Part shown: positions 11,701 through 23,639 of the stretch, piece by piece
How the letters are laid out: each line of letters starts with the position of its first letter
Numbering within the stretch: the first letter of the stretch is position 1
NCBI GenBank assembly: GCA_028023455.1
Contig: JAQFVV010000514.1
Location: 62,001-126,000 of the forward strand
Length of the DNA stretch: 64,000 nucleotides
Direction: 5' to 3'
Source of the DNA: Epiperipatus broadwayi
Taxonomy: Eukaryota > Onychophora > Udeonychophora > Euonychophora > Peripatidae
Notes under the pieces: generated by a model
The model's input: only the letters and a program-made list of their open reading frames with translations
Database searches by the model: none
Told to the model about the DNA's origin: nothing
Position numbers and translations under genes: made by a program

Positions 11701-13311
11701 TATAGAATTGTGTAACTTTAAAATTGAAAGTCCAAAATATCATAAAGAGAGAAAGAATCATATAATACATTGTAAAATTAATTCAGAAATGAATATAAGA
11801 TTTTGAAAAGAAATCTAAACCAAGTATTTTAAAAGTGATAATAAAATTTGAATGAATTTTTTTAAAATAATATTTAGAAAATAAGTATTGCATATTTATT
11901 AAGAAAATAGTCCAATAATGTACAATAAACATATACTTGTGCATGGTATATTAATAGTTGTAATTATATCATCCGAAGTAAGGCTTGAATGAGAATATTA
12001 GGATTAATAAACATCGGATAATGAACAATAAAAACCTAATACCGAATGTAGAACAATGTTTTGACTTTGTAAGATTCCATACAACCAATATAAAACTAAA
12101 ATTTTATTGTTTTGTAGAATTTTACTACGAATGTAAATTTTGTAAAAAAAAAAATAAAATTTAATTTTAATAATATTAGGGATGCAAAGTGTTTGTGATA
12201 ATCATATAAGAAATGCATTTTGTAATAAGCTAACCATAATAATAAATCAAGTAATAATACTGTATTTTCTTAAGTATTAAAAAAAAAAAGATTTAACTAG
12301 GAAAAGTAAATAATATTTTGATTTCATTTTATAAACTAATAAACTAAGTTGAGATATGAAAGTAAGGGATATCCAATGTATATAGTGTAAAAATATTGTT
12401 AATTTATTTATGTTGTTAATAAACTTTGTTTTAAATTTGTTTTAAAGTTTTGTGTCCGAGTTGTTATTTCTCCACATGGATGCATGAAATCACGATACAT
12501 TTATAATTGAAACAGACATATAGATTTTGCACAAAAGGTAAACATAAAAGTGTTATAATAATTTTGAGAATTTATTGGTATGTTAAAATTAAAAGATCAT
12601 AATTTTATATTATTTATTGGTCATAAGTCGGTTGCCACAATATTACATTAAATTATATGCTAATGTTGCCACACGTATTCTGTTGTCAGATTATTAAAAT
12701 ACTACCACGTACATATTTATTTATTTCATTTAGGAAGAAATAAGATTATATTATATTATTATTGTTATTATTATTTTTATTATTATTAGTTGCTGTGTAG
12801 TAGATTATGACATAAAATTCCCTTTTCATATTTTACTACCATAATTTTAAATCAGTTAGAATACAATTTATGAACCTGAGATTTTATTTTATTTTACTTC
12901 ATTTTATTTAATTAAGCTAGATTCTTGTTATAAAGAAGATTAAGATATAATTATTATTTTAATCGTAGTGAATAGAGCTTAGAAAGTCGTAAGAATACTA
13001 TGAGTTAGTTATTTGGTATAGTAAAAAGGGGGAATAGTGTTCTTATGCCATTGAGGTAGTATCGTGTGGATAATGTCTCAATGTAGTCTATCTCGTTCCC
13101 CGTATTGTCACTCCATGTCTCATGAAAATAGTAAATATTTGTTTAATTCATTTTAAAATTGAACCGTATTTGTATTTTAAAAATTAGAGCTAGTAATCAT
13201 TTTAATTAATGCTGAATATTTCATTTATTTATTTGTTAACTGAGCTAGAACCCGTAATATTCGTAATAAACAGTATATTTTTGGGGTGAGAATGCGCGGG
13301 GGGAGGTTAGA
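8701..13311 (-). repeat. Right arm of 9.2-kb palindrome
   Basis: Inverted copy of 4085-8665, about 4.61 kb against 4.58 kb. The frame at 9731-9919 repeats the left-arm frame with about two amino-acid differences, while the next frame is broken here by a small insertion. A CCAAT-containing segment with CpGs (9448-9540) lies upstream of that frame, mirrored in the other arm, so any transcription units would be divergent. No function is established. Confidence 0.9.
9731..10180 (+). pseudogene. Possible decayed zinc-finger-like remnant (right arm)
   Basis: Mirror of 7204-7665. The first frame is open for 62 codons (9731-9919) and the second is disrupted by a frameshift near 10005-10030. An out-of-frame stretch near 9850-9885 also reads EEYNLDVIRKT, reminiscent of a finger start (Y-x-C-D-x-C-G-K) with cysteines lost. 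Inference only; a profile search would be needed. Confidence 0.25.
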
Positions 13312-13564
13312 TTGTGATCGCCCAACGTGTTGCATGATGTGTAGTTGGAACTACAATCGATAGGTTGGATTCAACTAACAGAAGGTTAAATTTTGCTCTT
13401 CCAATGAGACTGCACGATGTGTAGTGGAGTTACATATGGTTTAGTATTTGAATTTGTTCATGTAAATCGGGAGATTGTCAATAGACATATTTTACAGAAG
13501 TAGATAATTTCATATTTGATTATAGAAATAATTATTAGGATTTAATTATTAAAGTAAACTAAGT
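13312..13564. other. Unique segment between the two hairpins
   Basis: About 250 bp with an imperfect internal duplication: gcatgatgtgtagttgg and gcacgatgtgtagtgga recur some 70 bp apart. No coding signal. Confidence 0.6.
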
Positions 13565-14218
13565 ATTTGTTATTAAAATAATTTCAATTTTATGTGGTAG
13601 ATAATCTGATTGTTTAAAAAAAATCGTACTATACTATTGTGGGTCAATTGACAAACAAAATTTAATATCCCAATAATATGTTACTATTAACTTCTCATAA
13701 AATAGTTTCTTACCAGTTCTTTTATCTCATCCAACCATCACCCACAATAACTATAGACAATACCTTCTATACACCTTATACTATCTAACTAATTATAATA
13801 ACAATAACAATTAAAATTATATGTGTCACAACATCATTTCCCACATGCATGATTCACAAATATTTTGCACAAACTAAAACACTTTCAAATATATTTTTTA
13901 ATAATACTTCAATAATTGACATGGTCATATTAAATACCAATAATCGTTAGCCACATATGCATATTTTAAATTTTGTTTGTTATTATAATTAGTTAGATAG
14001 TATAAGGTGTATAGAAGGTATTGTCTATAGTTATTGTGGGTGATGGTTGGATGAGATAAAAGAACTGGTAAGAAACTATTTTATGAGAAGTTAATAGTAA
14101 CATATTATTGGGATATTAAATTTTGTTTGTCAATTGACCCACAATAGTATAGTACGATTTTTTTTAAACAATCAGATTATCTACCACATAAAATTGAAAT
14201 TATTTTAATAACAAATTC
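13565..14218. repeat. Inverted repeat, 240-bp arms, 172-bp spacer
   Basis: Arms 13565-13804 and 13977-14218 are nearly identical in inverse orientation, with aatttcaattttatgtgg mirrored by ccacataaaattgaaatt. The arms look more alike than those of the giant palindrome. The outer end runs straight into the second copy of the flanking direct repeat. Probably a foldback element or part of the same rearrangement. Confidence 0.85.
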
Positions 14219-14252
14219 CCCATAATTGCTAGCTTGTTAATCTCTTTTATAT
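14217..14252 (+). repeat. Direct repeat, right flank of palindromic block
   Basis: Second copy of the sequence at 4041-4084, in the same orientation. The block between the copies is about 10.1 kb. Confidence 0.8.
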
Positions 14253-14304
14253 ATATATCATACACCCTTACTTACAGTTAGAATATTTTATAAGTGTTTG
14301 GGAA

Positions 14305-14440
14305 TAAACCAAACATCACATGATCACTTTCTCATACTAGCACTTAATTGTTATTAAACAATTCAAAACAAAGCAAAACTCTCCATATAGTAGTGCCATC
14401 TTGTGCCAACCAGAGTAATCAATGGATGCCAGAAGGCTTA
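14305..14440. mobile_element. MITE family M, left-end fragment
   Basis: Contains aacatcacatgatcac, then aaagcaaaactctccatat and ccagagtaatcaatggatgc, the left end of family M in diverged form. The right end is missing. Confidence 0.6.
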
Positions 14441-15399
14441 AAACACAAATGTACTATTTTTAAGCTTAAACTATCCCCCCAATGAAATAATTTAGCATTT
14501 TCTTTACAGATACAATAATATTGAAATGAAAAAAAAAAAATGTAGGTACACAAAGATATAAAAGACAAAAAATCTCAAAAACAAAAAAGATACAATACAC
14601 AAAATATCATACTCTCACCTCTGATTTTAGATCTCATTAAGATTTATAATTCTAAGTACTACTATCTGGTTTTTCTGCTATATGTGCTCATATTTCAGGC
14701 TCATTTTTCTAAATGCGACAATTTATGCTCTGTGATTTTGTAACTGGTGATTGGTTCTGCTAAAAGGGCTGTCCATTTTCTTAGTTGTTAGATTTTTTCT
14801 TTCAGATTACTTAGCATATGCATATGTGCAATCATGATGTAGTTGTTTATAGCTACTGTCCCATTGAAAGCATTGGCTATGAGAGTCCTATTTTTTACCG
14901 TTATTTCATCCTTCTTTCTTCCTCTCCTCTATAGTAGACTATTTAAATAAAATAGCAGGAAAAGACATTCTGAGAAACAAGCCAGTCTTCTCTGCCCATT
15001 AGAGCAGTCAGCCCATATTAAGGTGGGATTTGCTCATTCACACTGGCCATTTTATAAACATTATTTTCCATTTTTTTACTAGTGATTATTAACAATGATT
15101 TTTAGAAATTTATAATAGCAAATTATTATATTTTAAGGTAGAGTCCTTCACTGTAGGTCAGCTGCAGACAAAAAGAGAGAGAACAATGAAACTCATTTTT
15201 ATAGCCTACCAATTACTGAATTGTATGATCATACATGCACAGACAAATTAATAAAAACTTTTTTTCTCTCTTTCATTTTTAATTATTTAATATTTTAACT
15301 TACAAAAGAAATTACAGAATAATGTTCTTACAGATCTGGTTATATGCTGACAAAAGAGATAGGTTTACCAAAGGAAAAAAAAGATTCCTTAAAAGCATA
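14441..15399. other. Unrecognised non-coding stretch
   Basis: Poly-A rich at first; 14640-15060 is less AT-biased than its surroundings and could be an old repeat, but I recognise neither protein motifs nor terminal structures in it. Confidence 0.5.
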
Positions 15400-15606
15400 T
15401 ATTTTTATTTTTAGGTCATCATCAACCATTATCAATCCACTGCAGGATGAAGGTCTCTCCAAGTTTAATCCATCTTTTTCGATCTTTAGCTTCTTTTCTT
15501 CACACACATCCCTGCACACTTTCTTATTTCGTCCATCCATCTCACATGTGGTCTCTTTCTGGGTCTTTTACAATCTCTTGGAATCCAGTTTAAGAAGTAT
15601 AAAGAA
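15400..15606 (-). pseudogene. LINE 3' fragment (RTE-like), C-terminal tail
   Basis: On the minus strand it reads WIPRDCKRPRKRPHVRWMDE, the basic tail found after the reverse transcriptase in many non-LTR retrotransposon polyproteins (arginine/lysine-rich, then RWxDE). A frameshift follows. The 3' end is a short TGATGA-type run, typical of RTE-like elements. Related scraps lie at 34800-35160, 47285-47470, 49015-49500 and 54250-54655. Only the last part of the element is here, as usual for 5'-truncated copies. Confidence 0.7.
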
Positions 15607-16253
15607 TATTATATATATAACTTTTTTCATTGTTTTCATAATATTTAATAAACCGGAATAATTTTACATGGATTATATTAACACAGGGCCACAAGTAGGG
15701 CTTTAGACATATGGAAATCTACTATTTTAAACATTTAACTGAATATAATTAAAAAAATATAATTTGAAATTTTCTTTCTCTTTTTTTATTGAAGAAAAAC
15801 ACCACTTTATTTTTAGTCAAATGGTAGTTGAAGAGTTTAAACCCATGTACCATAATGTTCTAGTACAATATATTGTTAACTGGAAAACTGGTATTTGTTG
15901 AAAATTGTTGGGTATTTTCTTCAGAAAAAGCATGATAGTTCTGCCACTTTAGATTGCTGTTTTACTGTTATTTTACATTATATTAGTGTAGTTTTTTAAA
16001 AATTTCATAGATTTTTCCATAGTGCTTTTATTTATTTTTTAATTGCAAAAAATGATCTGAAGAGGTTGATATCTTATGGATAGCTGGCAAATATTATTTG
16101 CTTTTACTCTATTGTTTTTGAATGAAAGATTTCTTTTAACCTTTAGCCTCCTCTTACGAGACCTCTCGTTGACAGTTGACGTCACTCTAATTGCATTATT
16201 TTTAATGCTAGGATAGACGTTTTATGCTTATTAGATAGGTTTTTAAAAGTTCT

Positions 16254-16795
16254 GTAAGATGCTGCCCTCTTCTGAATTATTTTACAAGTAAAAAAATCAA
16301 TAAAATGGCGTTTAAAGCTAAACAAATAAATAAGCTTGTCGGTGATTGGCTCTCAGCCAACAAAGACATTCTGATTGGCTGGAAAGAACAAAGAAACCGC
16401 CTGATCAAAGAAAATAAAGAAAAACGCTGAGATTTTCATTTTGAATGTGATTTAAAGTATTAAAAAAGTATATTTTGAGAAATTACAAATCATTTTCATA
16501 GGGTATACTAAAAAAACAAAATTATTTTCGAAAAATATTGAAGATTTTAGTAAAAATATTTAGGATTTAGCAAAAAAAAATATTTACTTTTTCATAACGT
16601 AAAACTGAAAAAAAAGCATTTACATCAGCAATTCTTTGTTTGTATGTTCGCTTTTAAATTTTCCAAAATTGAATATTTTATAATAAATAAATAGCAATTT
16701 ATTTTTGAAAGAACTTTCGTTCACTTTCATAACCTGACAAATTATTAATATACTTTTTATAAACGAATCTGAAGTGAATTTAATATTATAGGTGA
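16254..16795 (+). repeat. Dispersed repeat, direct partner at 57797-58325
   Basis: Both copies begin tgtaagatgctgcc, contain ctgattgg blocks, an agattttagtaaaaat segment, and end with tctgacaaattattaat-like sequence and a TTTTTA(T/C)AAAC motif. They have diverged considerably. The family is unknown; no coding signal. Confidence 0.65.
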
Positions 16796-16799
16796 ATAT

Positions 16800-17456
16800 A
16801 TTTTAACAGTTGGCTTTGTCTTCAGTTTGTGAGTTGGCCAATTAAAAGCTTTGATTTTACCTCATACAACCAATAATATAATTAGCGGTTTATGGGTTAA
16901 GGGTATTCTTTCCTTTTTGACCACAATCAAAGTGAAACTAATTGTATAATATGATCAGCTATTAAATTTGACATGTGATTAGAATTTTTTCAAATAGTTT
17001 AATAATTATAAAATAAATATCAGATTTTAAAGCAGAATTTGATGGATTTATTGCAAATTTGCATTCATTAAAAAAAACTTAAAATAAAAAAGAATTCATT
17101 CATTTTCTATAAGTGTGTTTGCACTAAATCACTAATGATGTTTTCATCTTCTGTTCTTATTTACAACTTAGTTTTTAAATATTTATAAAACGTAAATACA
17201 ATTTTTTAAAATATTATTCAATTATAAAATTTAATTAATAAGAAATCAAAAATTTCCACCAGACTTAACAATAGAAAATGTCAGAATTCATAAGGCTTAA
17301 TGGTAAAATTTATAAAGAGAAAATCTGAATTAATTATAATTTGTGCCTATCCAGAATATAATTATGAGTGCTTATTTGTGATAAAAAGCATCACAATTAA
17401 TAATTGTTTGCATATCAACTTTCACACTTAGAAATAAAGCAAGTGAAATCTAAATA
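16800..17456. other. AT-rich non-coding stretch
   Basis: No gene or repeat recognised between the dispersed repeat and the tandem array. Confidence 0.5.
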
Positions 17457-18235
17457 ATAAGATTCAATCCTATTCTGATTTGAGATTAATTAGATGTGGG
17501 CTTGGCATGGCTGATGAGGAAGAATTTCTTGAAACTGATCCTGTTAGCTTTATATTAAATAAATAATAAGATTCAATCATATTCTGATTTGAGATAAATT
17601 AGATTTGGATGACATGGCTGATGAAGAAGATTCTCTTGAAACTGATTCTGTTCTCTTGAAACTGATCCTGTTAGCTTTGTATTAAATAAATAATAATATT
17701 TAATCCTATTCTGAGTCAAAATTAATTATATTTGGACTTGGCATGGCTGATGAAGAGTCTCTTAAAATTGATCCTGTTAGCTTTATATTAAATAAATAAT
17801 AAGATTCAATCCTATTCTGATTTGAGATTAATTAGGTTTTGGCATGATGAAGAAGATTCTCTTGAAACTGATTCTGTTCTCTTGAAACTGATCCTGTTAG
17901 CTTTGTATTAAATAAATAATAATATTTAATCCTATTCTGAGTCAAAATTAATTATATTTGGACTTGGCATGGCTGATGAAGAGTCTCTTAAAATTGATCC
18001 TGTTAGCTTTATATTAAATAAATAATAAGATTCAATCCTATTCTGATTTGAGATTAATTAGGTTTTGGCATGACATGGCTGATGAAGAAGATTCTCTTGA
18101 AACTTGATCCTGTTGGCTTTTTATTAAATAAATAATAAGATTCAACCTCATTCTGATTAGAGATTAATTAAGTTTGGGCTCGGCATGGCTGATGAAGAAG
18201 ATTCTCTTGAAACTGATCCTGTTAGCTTTGTATTG
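17457..18235 (+). repeat. Seven-unit tandem array (96-128 bp units)
   Basis: Units start near 17461, 17570, 17698, 17803, 17923, 18029 and 18139. Each carries gattcaatcctattctga, a tggcatggctgatgaa block and gatcctgttagcttt. Units 2-3 and 4-5 form a higher-order pair: units 2 and 4 share a 19-bp internal duplication (ttctgttctcttgaaactg), and units 3 and 5 a 3-bp deletion. Several units contain a short frame MADEEDSLETDPVSF ended by TAA. No spacers of different sequence, so not CRISPR-like. Confidence 0.9.
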
Positions 18236-19120
18236 TCACATTTTACTAGTCAAAATTTGGTTATTATATATAACATTTTACACATTATTTAAATTTTGAA
18301 ATAATTAAATGCTAGCAATCATAATAAGATATAGCCGTATAATGTATTGTTTATATTATTTTATATTAAATACATATGAAATATTAAAATAGGCTAAGTG
18401 TTATTAGAAACTTTCAAGCTAAGTTTGATTCTTAATTATCTATATAATAAACATTCTGTCTGTTCATAAATTTTTGCTATGAGATGTGAAAATGGGTTAT
18501 GAGTAGTCTTTTTGTACACAATTTGAGATCATGATGAGAAAAATGTGATTATTTAAAACACAAAATTATTAACAAGTAGATATGTAAATAGTCTTACAAT
18601 TAATAACAAAAACTAGCATCATTCAAACTCTAAATTGAAAATAAGTTTAATATAATACTGCATTTTTGTAAAGTAATTCATTATTAAGAAGATAAAATTG
18701 TATATCAATTGATGATTATGTCCTGATAAAATGACAAGAGTCATATAAATGTTGCATGAAGGTATAAATAGTGTGATATTTCTGTGTCTATTTTTGATTT
18801 ATGACTTTGTATTGTATTTTTTTTTTTAATGTTTTCCTCCTCGTGTTTATGATATCTATATATTTAAAGTTTTATTATCCTCTTGCTTTTGGTATCATCA
18901 ATCATAATCATTTTTTTATAGTTTGATAGTACTAACTGATGATTGTCTCTTGTGATACATGCTCATATTTTATCTGCCATGTTTGATTCTTTTCCCCCTT
19001 AATCTATCTACAGAAAGGTTGTCAATAACTTGAAGAATAATTTATCTTGCTATTTTTTTCCTTTCTTTACATTATATATATATTGTAGTGGTTCTGAGTA
19101 ACTAATATCTCAGGTGAATC
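18236..19120. other. AT-rich non-coding stretch
   Basis: No features recognised. Confidence 0.5.
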
Positions 19121-21690
19121 TGGGGTGATGGAACTCATCATCATCAACCCCAGTCAATGAATCAAATCCAAATATACAATGAACATAATGAATATGATAA
19201 GCCGGGGGAGGGGGGCAGCAAAAAACTAATTATAAGTTCACCAGCATTACAGAGAAGAATAATAATTATTCATCATCAAAATGATCAACAATAAAAAAAA
19301 TCAACAGTCAATCTTGTGGCTGGATTGGAAAGTGGTCCACTGTAGACTAGGTTAATTATTTAGCCCTTGCTAAGTTTGAGGCAGATTATGTAAACAATAA
19401 TTTGGATGCACAAACTCAAGTGCTAATCCATAAGACTATAACGATTAAAACATAATTCCAGGATACTAAAACATGCTGGTTATCGTTAATGCTCTCCGGC
19501 CACTTAGTATCAATTATGTACTGGCCAACTATAAACTTAATTTTTCAAGAAATAATAAAATGAAATGTAAAGTAAAATATACCGTCTGGACTTTAAAGGA
19601 TATCCCTTTGCACCAACCAGAATTACAGAAAAATAATCAAATCATCTGGATATCCAAAAACTACACATAAACTCTAATATAACTGACCGTTATACACAAA
19701 TCCAGTTCAGGGAGCAAGAATTTTATAACTTTTATTCTGAACAAGAGATAATGCTCACATATAATGTTTTAAACCTAGTCTAGGATTAAATAAATTCACT
19801 GGAATAACTTTATAAAATATAAATTATTAATAACAACAAAATTAAATTAAGGTCTGTTGAGTATGCTATAAATTCAGCATTCTGATTTTGATTAGAATAA
19901 TACAAAAAAAAATTATGCTATTAGTTTGTAATTTACATATATTTCTAGATGTTTATCAGAACATACATACATACATATATATATATATATAAGCATACAT
20001 ATATGCTATACAATAATTTAAAATTAACATATTTGGATTGTCATAAATCAATTATAAAAAGTTAATTTTTTATAATGCATAGTTAATTTTAACATATGTG
20101 TTTGATGACTGATTTTAATGTATATGGGTACACATTAAAATTTGTGTACACACATGGGCATTTATATTAAAAATAAACTTATTAAATGAAATATTTTTAT
20201 TACTAATTGCTACTACTGAATGACACATTTTTAAACGTTAAAGAAAAGTTTTCTTTCTTTGAAAAATCCTGCATAAAAGTATCCTCATTTACAATAAGGA
20301 AGATTTTGAAAGTAAAATACAAACTAGAAATCAATCCCCTGTTTTTAGATGTATAATTCAGGGAAAATGTTTTTACTTTTTAAAACATGCAATTTAAAGA
20401 TTTTAACTGCAAATGTATTTCAAATAATCATGTTTTCAATATGTAACACATTCTACTCATCAGCTGTATGCACTTTATATATATTTGACCAGCAATGATT
20501 ATACATTTGTGCTTCTTTGCATATAGATTAATCAGCATATGTATAAAGTCTTAGCAAGGTCTTCAACAAGCCAATATTGGAATCTTTCATTAAGCTGGTC
20601 CATTATAATCATGTCCACAGTAGAGTAGTATAATGTCCTATTGACATTTCAACTGGTAGCATTCATCAACTCCATTCAGTTTATAATTTGATAGACTTCA
20701 TGCAGGCTGTCCAGCACATACATGGGCTATGAACCACATAAAATCTGGGCCTTGCCTCCATGAGAATTCAAACTCTACTGTTGTAACATTAACTGTAGCT
20801 CTGCTTTTTGCCTTCAGTTATAACTTCATAATAATATTGCTGTAAAACTATTATAAAAGTCATGAATTATTCAAATCCACCTTTCTATAGTAAATTGTGG
20901 AATATGAAAAAACACATTAATTAAAAGTAAGTTTTCTTTGTCTTGACTAAAAAAAGTGAATGTCTTCTTTTTTAAAAATTCATCTTAATTAAATACCAAA
21001 TTTTTATGTAAAAGTATTTCTTAATTCTTTCAACAACATCTTTGTAGGATTTTTATCAAAATATGCTACGCAAACATTAATTTAAAAAATTCTTAATCTA
21101 ATTAAAATAAACAGTGGAATTTTATAATTACCAGTATATCTAGTGTAACATTAAAACATGCTTGTTTTAATTATCAAAATCAGGGTTAAACATTCAACAG
21201 ACCTTTTTAAATGTTTAATTTATAATAATTTTTTAATTTCAAAATTAGTATTTAATTCTTAACTGTTATTCCAGTGTAATCTAGAAAATATCTACTAAAA
21301 AATCTTGTTTGTGTTTATTTCTACTTTTTCTTTCAACTTTATATATATACACACACACACTACAATATGCCATGAGATACATAATTGTCTCAAAATATAC
21401 ATAAGCTTATTATTTTATGAGATACTATGAACATCACACTGTACTGATATGTATTTTAAATATGGGCTGCTAAATTATATACTGTATTAAGAAAGTGTTA
21501 AGCAGTTTCAAAATTATTGATGGATATTGTCATGACAGTGGTGATTTCTGTCAAACATATGAATAGTATATATATATATATTTATAAAATATGTATTATA
21601 ATATATAAAAGTATTTTATTATTGCTTTTTTCTCTATAGTTTAAAATAATGTTTTGCTATTGTCATAAATATAATCATCTATTGCCAACT
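19121..21690. other. Non-coding stretch with minor simple repeats
   Basis: Holds a G-rich tract (19202-19217), AC/TA microsatellites (19965-19990, 21345-21360) and a less AT-biased part at 20550-20810 that may be an old repeat. The 65-codon frame at 19473-19670 shows no family resemblance that I can see. Confidence 0.5.
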
Positions 21691-22760
21691 TGTTGTTTTT
21701 TTCCAAAACAATTTTATTGGGACTATTCATGTTACATGAGCTAAGTAAATCAAAGAGTCCAGGTAATCTTGTCACCTTATGCTGGCAGTGTAGCACTAGA
21801 TGGCTGCATCATGGTGTAAGTGTGGGTTCTTTGAATTTCTCAAGGTGAATGTTGATCAGCTTGGGAAGGAGACGCTTGTCCAGGTGTCTCTGAAAAGCCA
21901 TTCATGAGCCAGCAATTTATCTCTTTGTTTTATCTTGGTGAGTTGCTCGAGGAAGGTCTGGCAGGCATTGAGATTTCCTTGTGTGAAAATGAGCTTACAC
22001 CTGGTAAGCCAGATTGCAAATGTGAGGAAGATGGATAATCTGATGAGGGAGAAGGTGCCATTTTTGATGACATGCTTAATGGATATGTTTTGGGTGTTGG
22101 TTGTGTTCCCTTCATAGATAAGGTGCCGAATCTGACTGAGATAAGGGCAGGTGAGTAATACATGTTGAATAGTTTCTTCATCTGATGAGCAGATTTGGCA
22201 AAGGGTGTTAAGGCATGAGAATCCCCTCTTGCACAACAGGAAGTGGTTAGTGGGCAGAGAGGAGAGATTCAGCTTTACAAGGAAGTCTATGTGTTGAGGT
22301 TCCAAATACCATCTCTTGACCTTTTTGATTAGCAGTTTGTTGTTCATTCCAAGCTCTGCTTGGAGAGGTACTTGGCTGGGGTAAATCAGCTTGTATGTCT
22401 CCCAATAGGTTCTTTTGTTTTGTAGCATTTAAGCTGTTGGGTTTGCAAATTTTTTGATGTGGGTCCAGATGTCAGTGATCTACTTGCTTTTGAATGGTGG
22501 AGGAGTGTCTGTGGGCTCAACTGGAAAGATGACAGAATCATCTGGTACCTCCAGCAAGGCACTGTGCATGGAATTGAAGGATTTTTGTGCGTAGAAAGTG
22601 TTTACTGAGTGTAGGCCTAGGCCATTTAGTTCCTTGGGCCTTTGAAGTTTTGCCAGGCTAATGGTGATGATTTTCCTTTCCCAGAATAACTTAGTGCAGA
22701 TAGAATTTATGCTGGACACAAAGTGCTGTGTGGGTTTGAGAACAGGCATATAGTAAAGTT
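21690..22760 (-). pseudogene. L1/Tx1-like LINE, 5'-truncated, C-terminal part of ORF2
   Basis: Two frames (22749-22480 and 22428-21856) lie in the same reading frame, separated only by TAG and TAA stops about 50 bp apart. The first has the post-polymerase motif with LFWERK, LQRPKELNGLGL and an alanine-rich-helix start (FYAQKSF), usual in L1/Tx1-type reverse transcriptases. The second has a CCHC-type zinc knuckle (CQICSSDEETIQHVLLTCP), known as zf-RVT. After the terminal stop comes a 3' UTR with AATAAA (21713-21718, minus) and an A-rich end. With only two stops in about 300 codons it is one of the better preserved coding remnants here. The polymerase and endonuclease domains are missing. Confidence 0.85.
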
Positions 22761-22779
22761 AATGTTCAGTATATATATA

Positions 22780-22972
22780 TCATTAAAAATCAGTAAACAC
22801 TTAGACAATCCCAATATCATTAACAATCGGCAATTTCAAACTGTTGTCAAGGCAACATTCTTTTAAAACTAAAGGTAGAATTTTATTCTTAAAAGGAGAT
22901 TGCCTTGAGAACAGTTTGAAATTGATTGTTATTAATATTAGGATTGTCTAAGTGTTGACTGGTTTTTAATGA
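22780..22972. mobile_element. Hairpin MITE-like element
   Basis: Left half (cagtaaacacttagacaatc ... caatttcaaactgttgtcaa) is mirrored by the right half (gaacagtttgaaattg ... ggattgtctaagtgttgac). Arms are about 75 bp around a short centre. No coding capacity. Confidence 0.8.
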
Positions 22973-23264
22973 TTACTTACAAACCCATTTAGCCTTGAGC
23001 ATTATTATACTTATTATTTAAGTAATACTTTGGTACAATTTGAAGTTTATAATGGCAGTTTAATATTATAATTGACTATTTATTAGTCTGCATTCAGACT
23101 AGGTTAACTCATCTGTTTAAAGAGGTTTATTTAAACTTCTTTGTATCAATAATTTTAATCTCTGTGGTCAAATTGCAATATTTAGTGTCTGTATAAGTAT
23201 ATTGAACCATTAATAAAAATGGGATTTCACCTTTTTTCGTTATTGGAATTCCAACTTTATTGTT

Positions 23265-23400
23265 AAAATGAGGTTGTCTTAACAACAGTTTGAAATTGTT
23301 GATCATTATAGATATTGGGATTGTGTGCGTGTTTACTGGTTTTTAATGATTACTTACAAACCCATTTAGCTTCGAGCATTATTACACTTATTATTTATAT
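23265..23400 (+). repeat. Second copy of hairpin right arm and flank
   Basis: Repeats the right arm of 22780-22972 (acaacagtttgaaattgtt, then actggtttttaatgattac) and about 50 bp beyond it (cttacaaacccatttagc). The copying includes flanking DNA, so this is a segmental duplication rather than a separate transposition. Confidence 0.75.
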
Positions 23401-23567
23401 ATGATTAAAAATATAATCATTAAATGAAAAAGATTATCCTAGTTATGATAATTTGAATTTGGCAAATTCAAATGCTTTGTGAATATTTCTTGAACATCTA
23501 TCACTTCAAAAAATTATTCAAGAAATATGATTGAAAGTATACATACTTTTTTTTTTCATATGTCGAA

Positions 23568-23639
23568 TGCGTTGACCGGGAATAGAACCCACGCCAGCTG
23601 CTTGGAAGGCAGCTATGCTAACCATTAGGCCACCAACAC
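23568..23639 (-). repeat. tRNA-Gly(UCC)-derived mini-SINE
   Basis: Minus strand matches the glycine tRNA fold: a gtgttggtggcc start, an anticodon loop CTTCCAA (anticodon UCC) on a gctgc/gcagc stem, and ccggtcaacgca at the 3' end. The B box is degraded (gttctattccc). It is flanked by TGTCAA upstream and TCGACATATG plus poly-A downstream, like its relatives. Confidence 0.8.

Noticed and set aside
4085-13311. Palindrome as a known virus or Polinton-type element
   Set aside because: No polymerase, integrase, capsid or helicase signal in either arm.
15344-15661. 105-codon plus-strand frame
   Set aside because: It is antisense to a LINE C-terminal fragment on the minus strand; the frame is incidental.
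17457-18235. Regular array that could suggest a CRISPR
   Set aside because: Units are contiguous and homologous over their whole length with no unique spacers, and the genome is eukaryotic.
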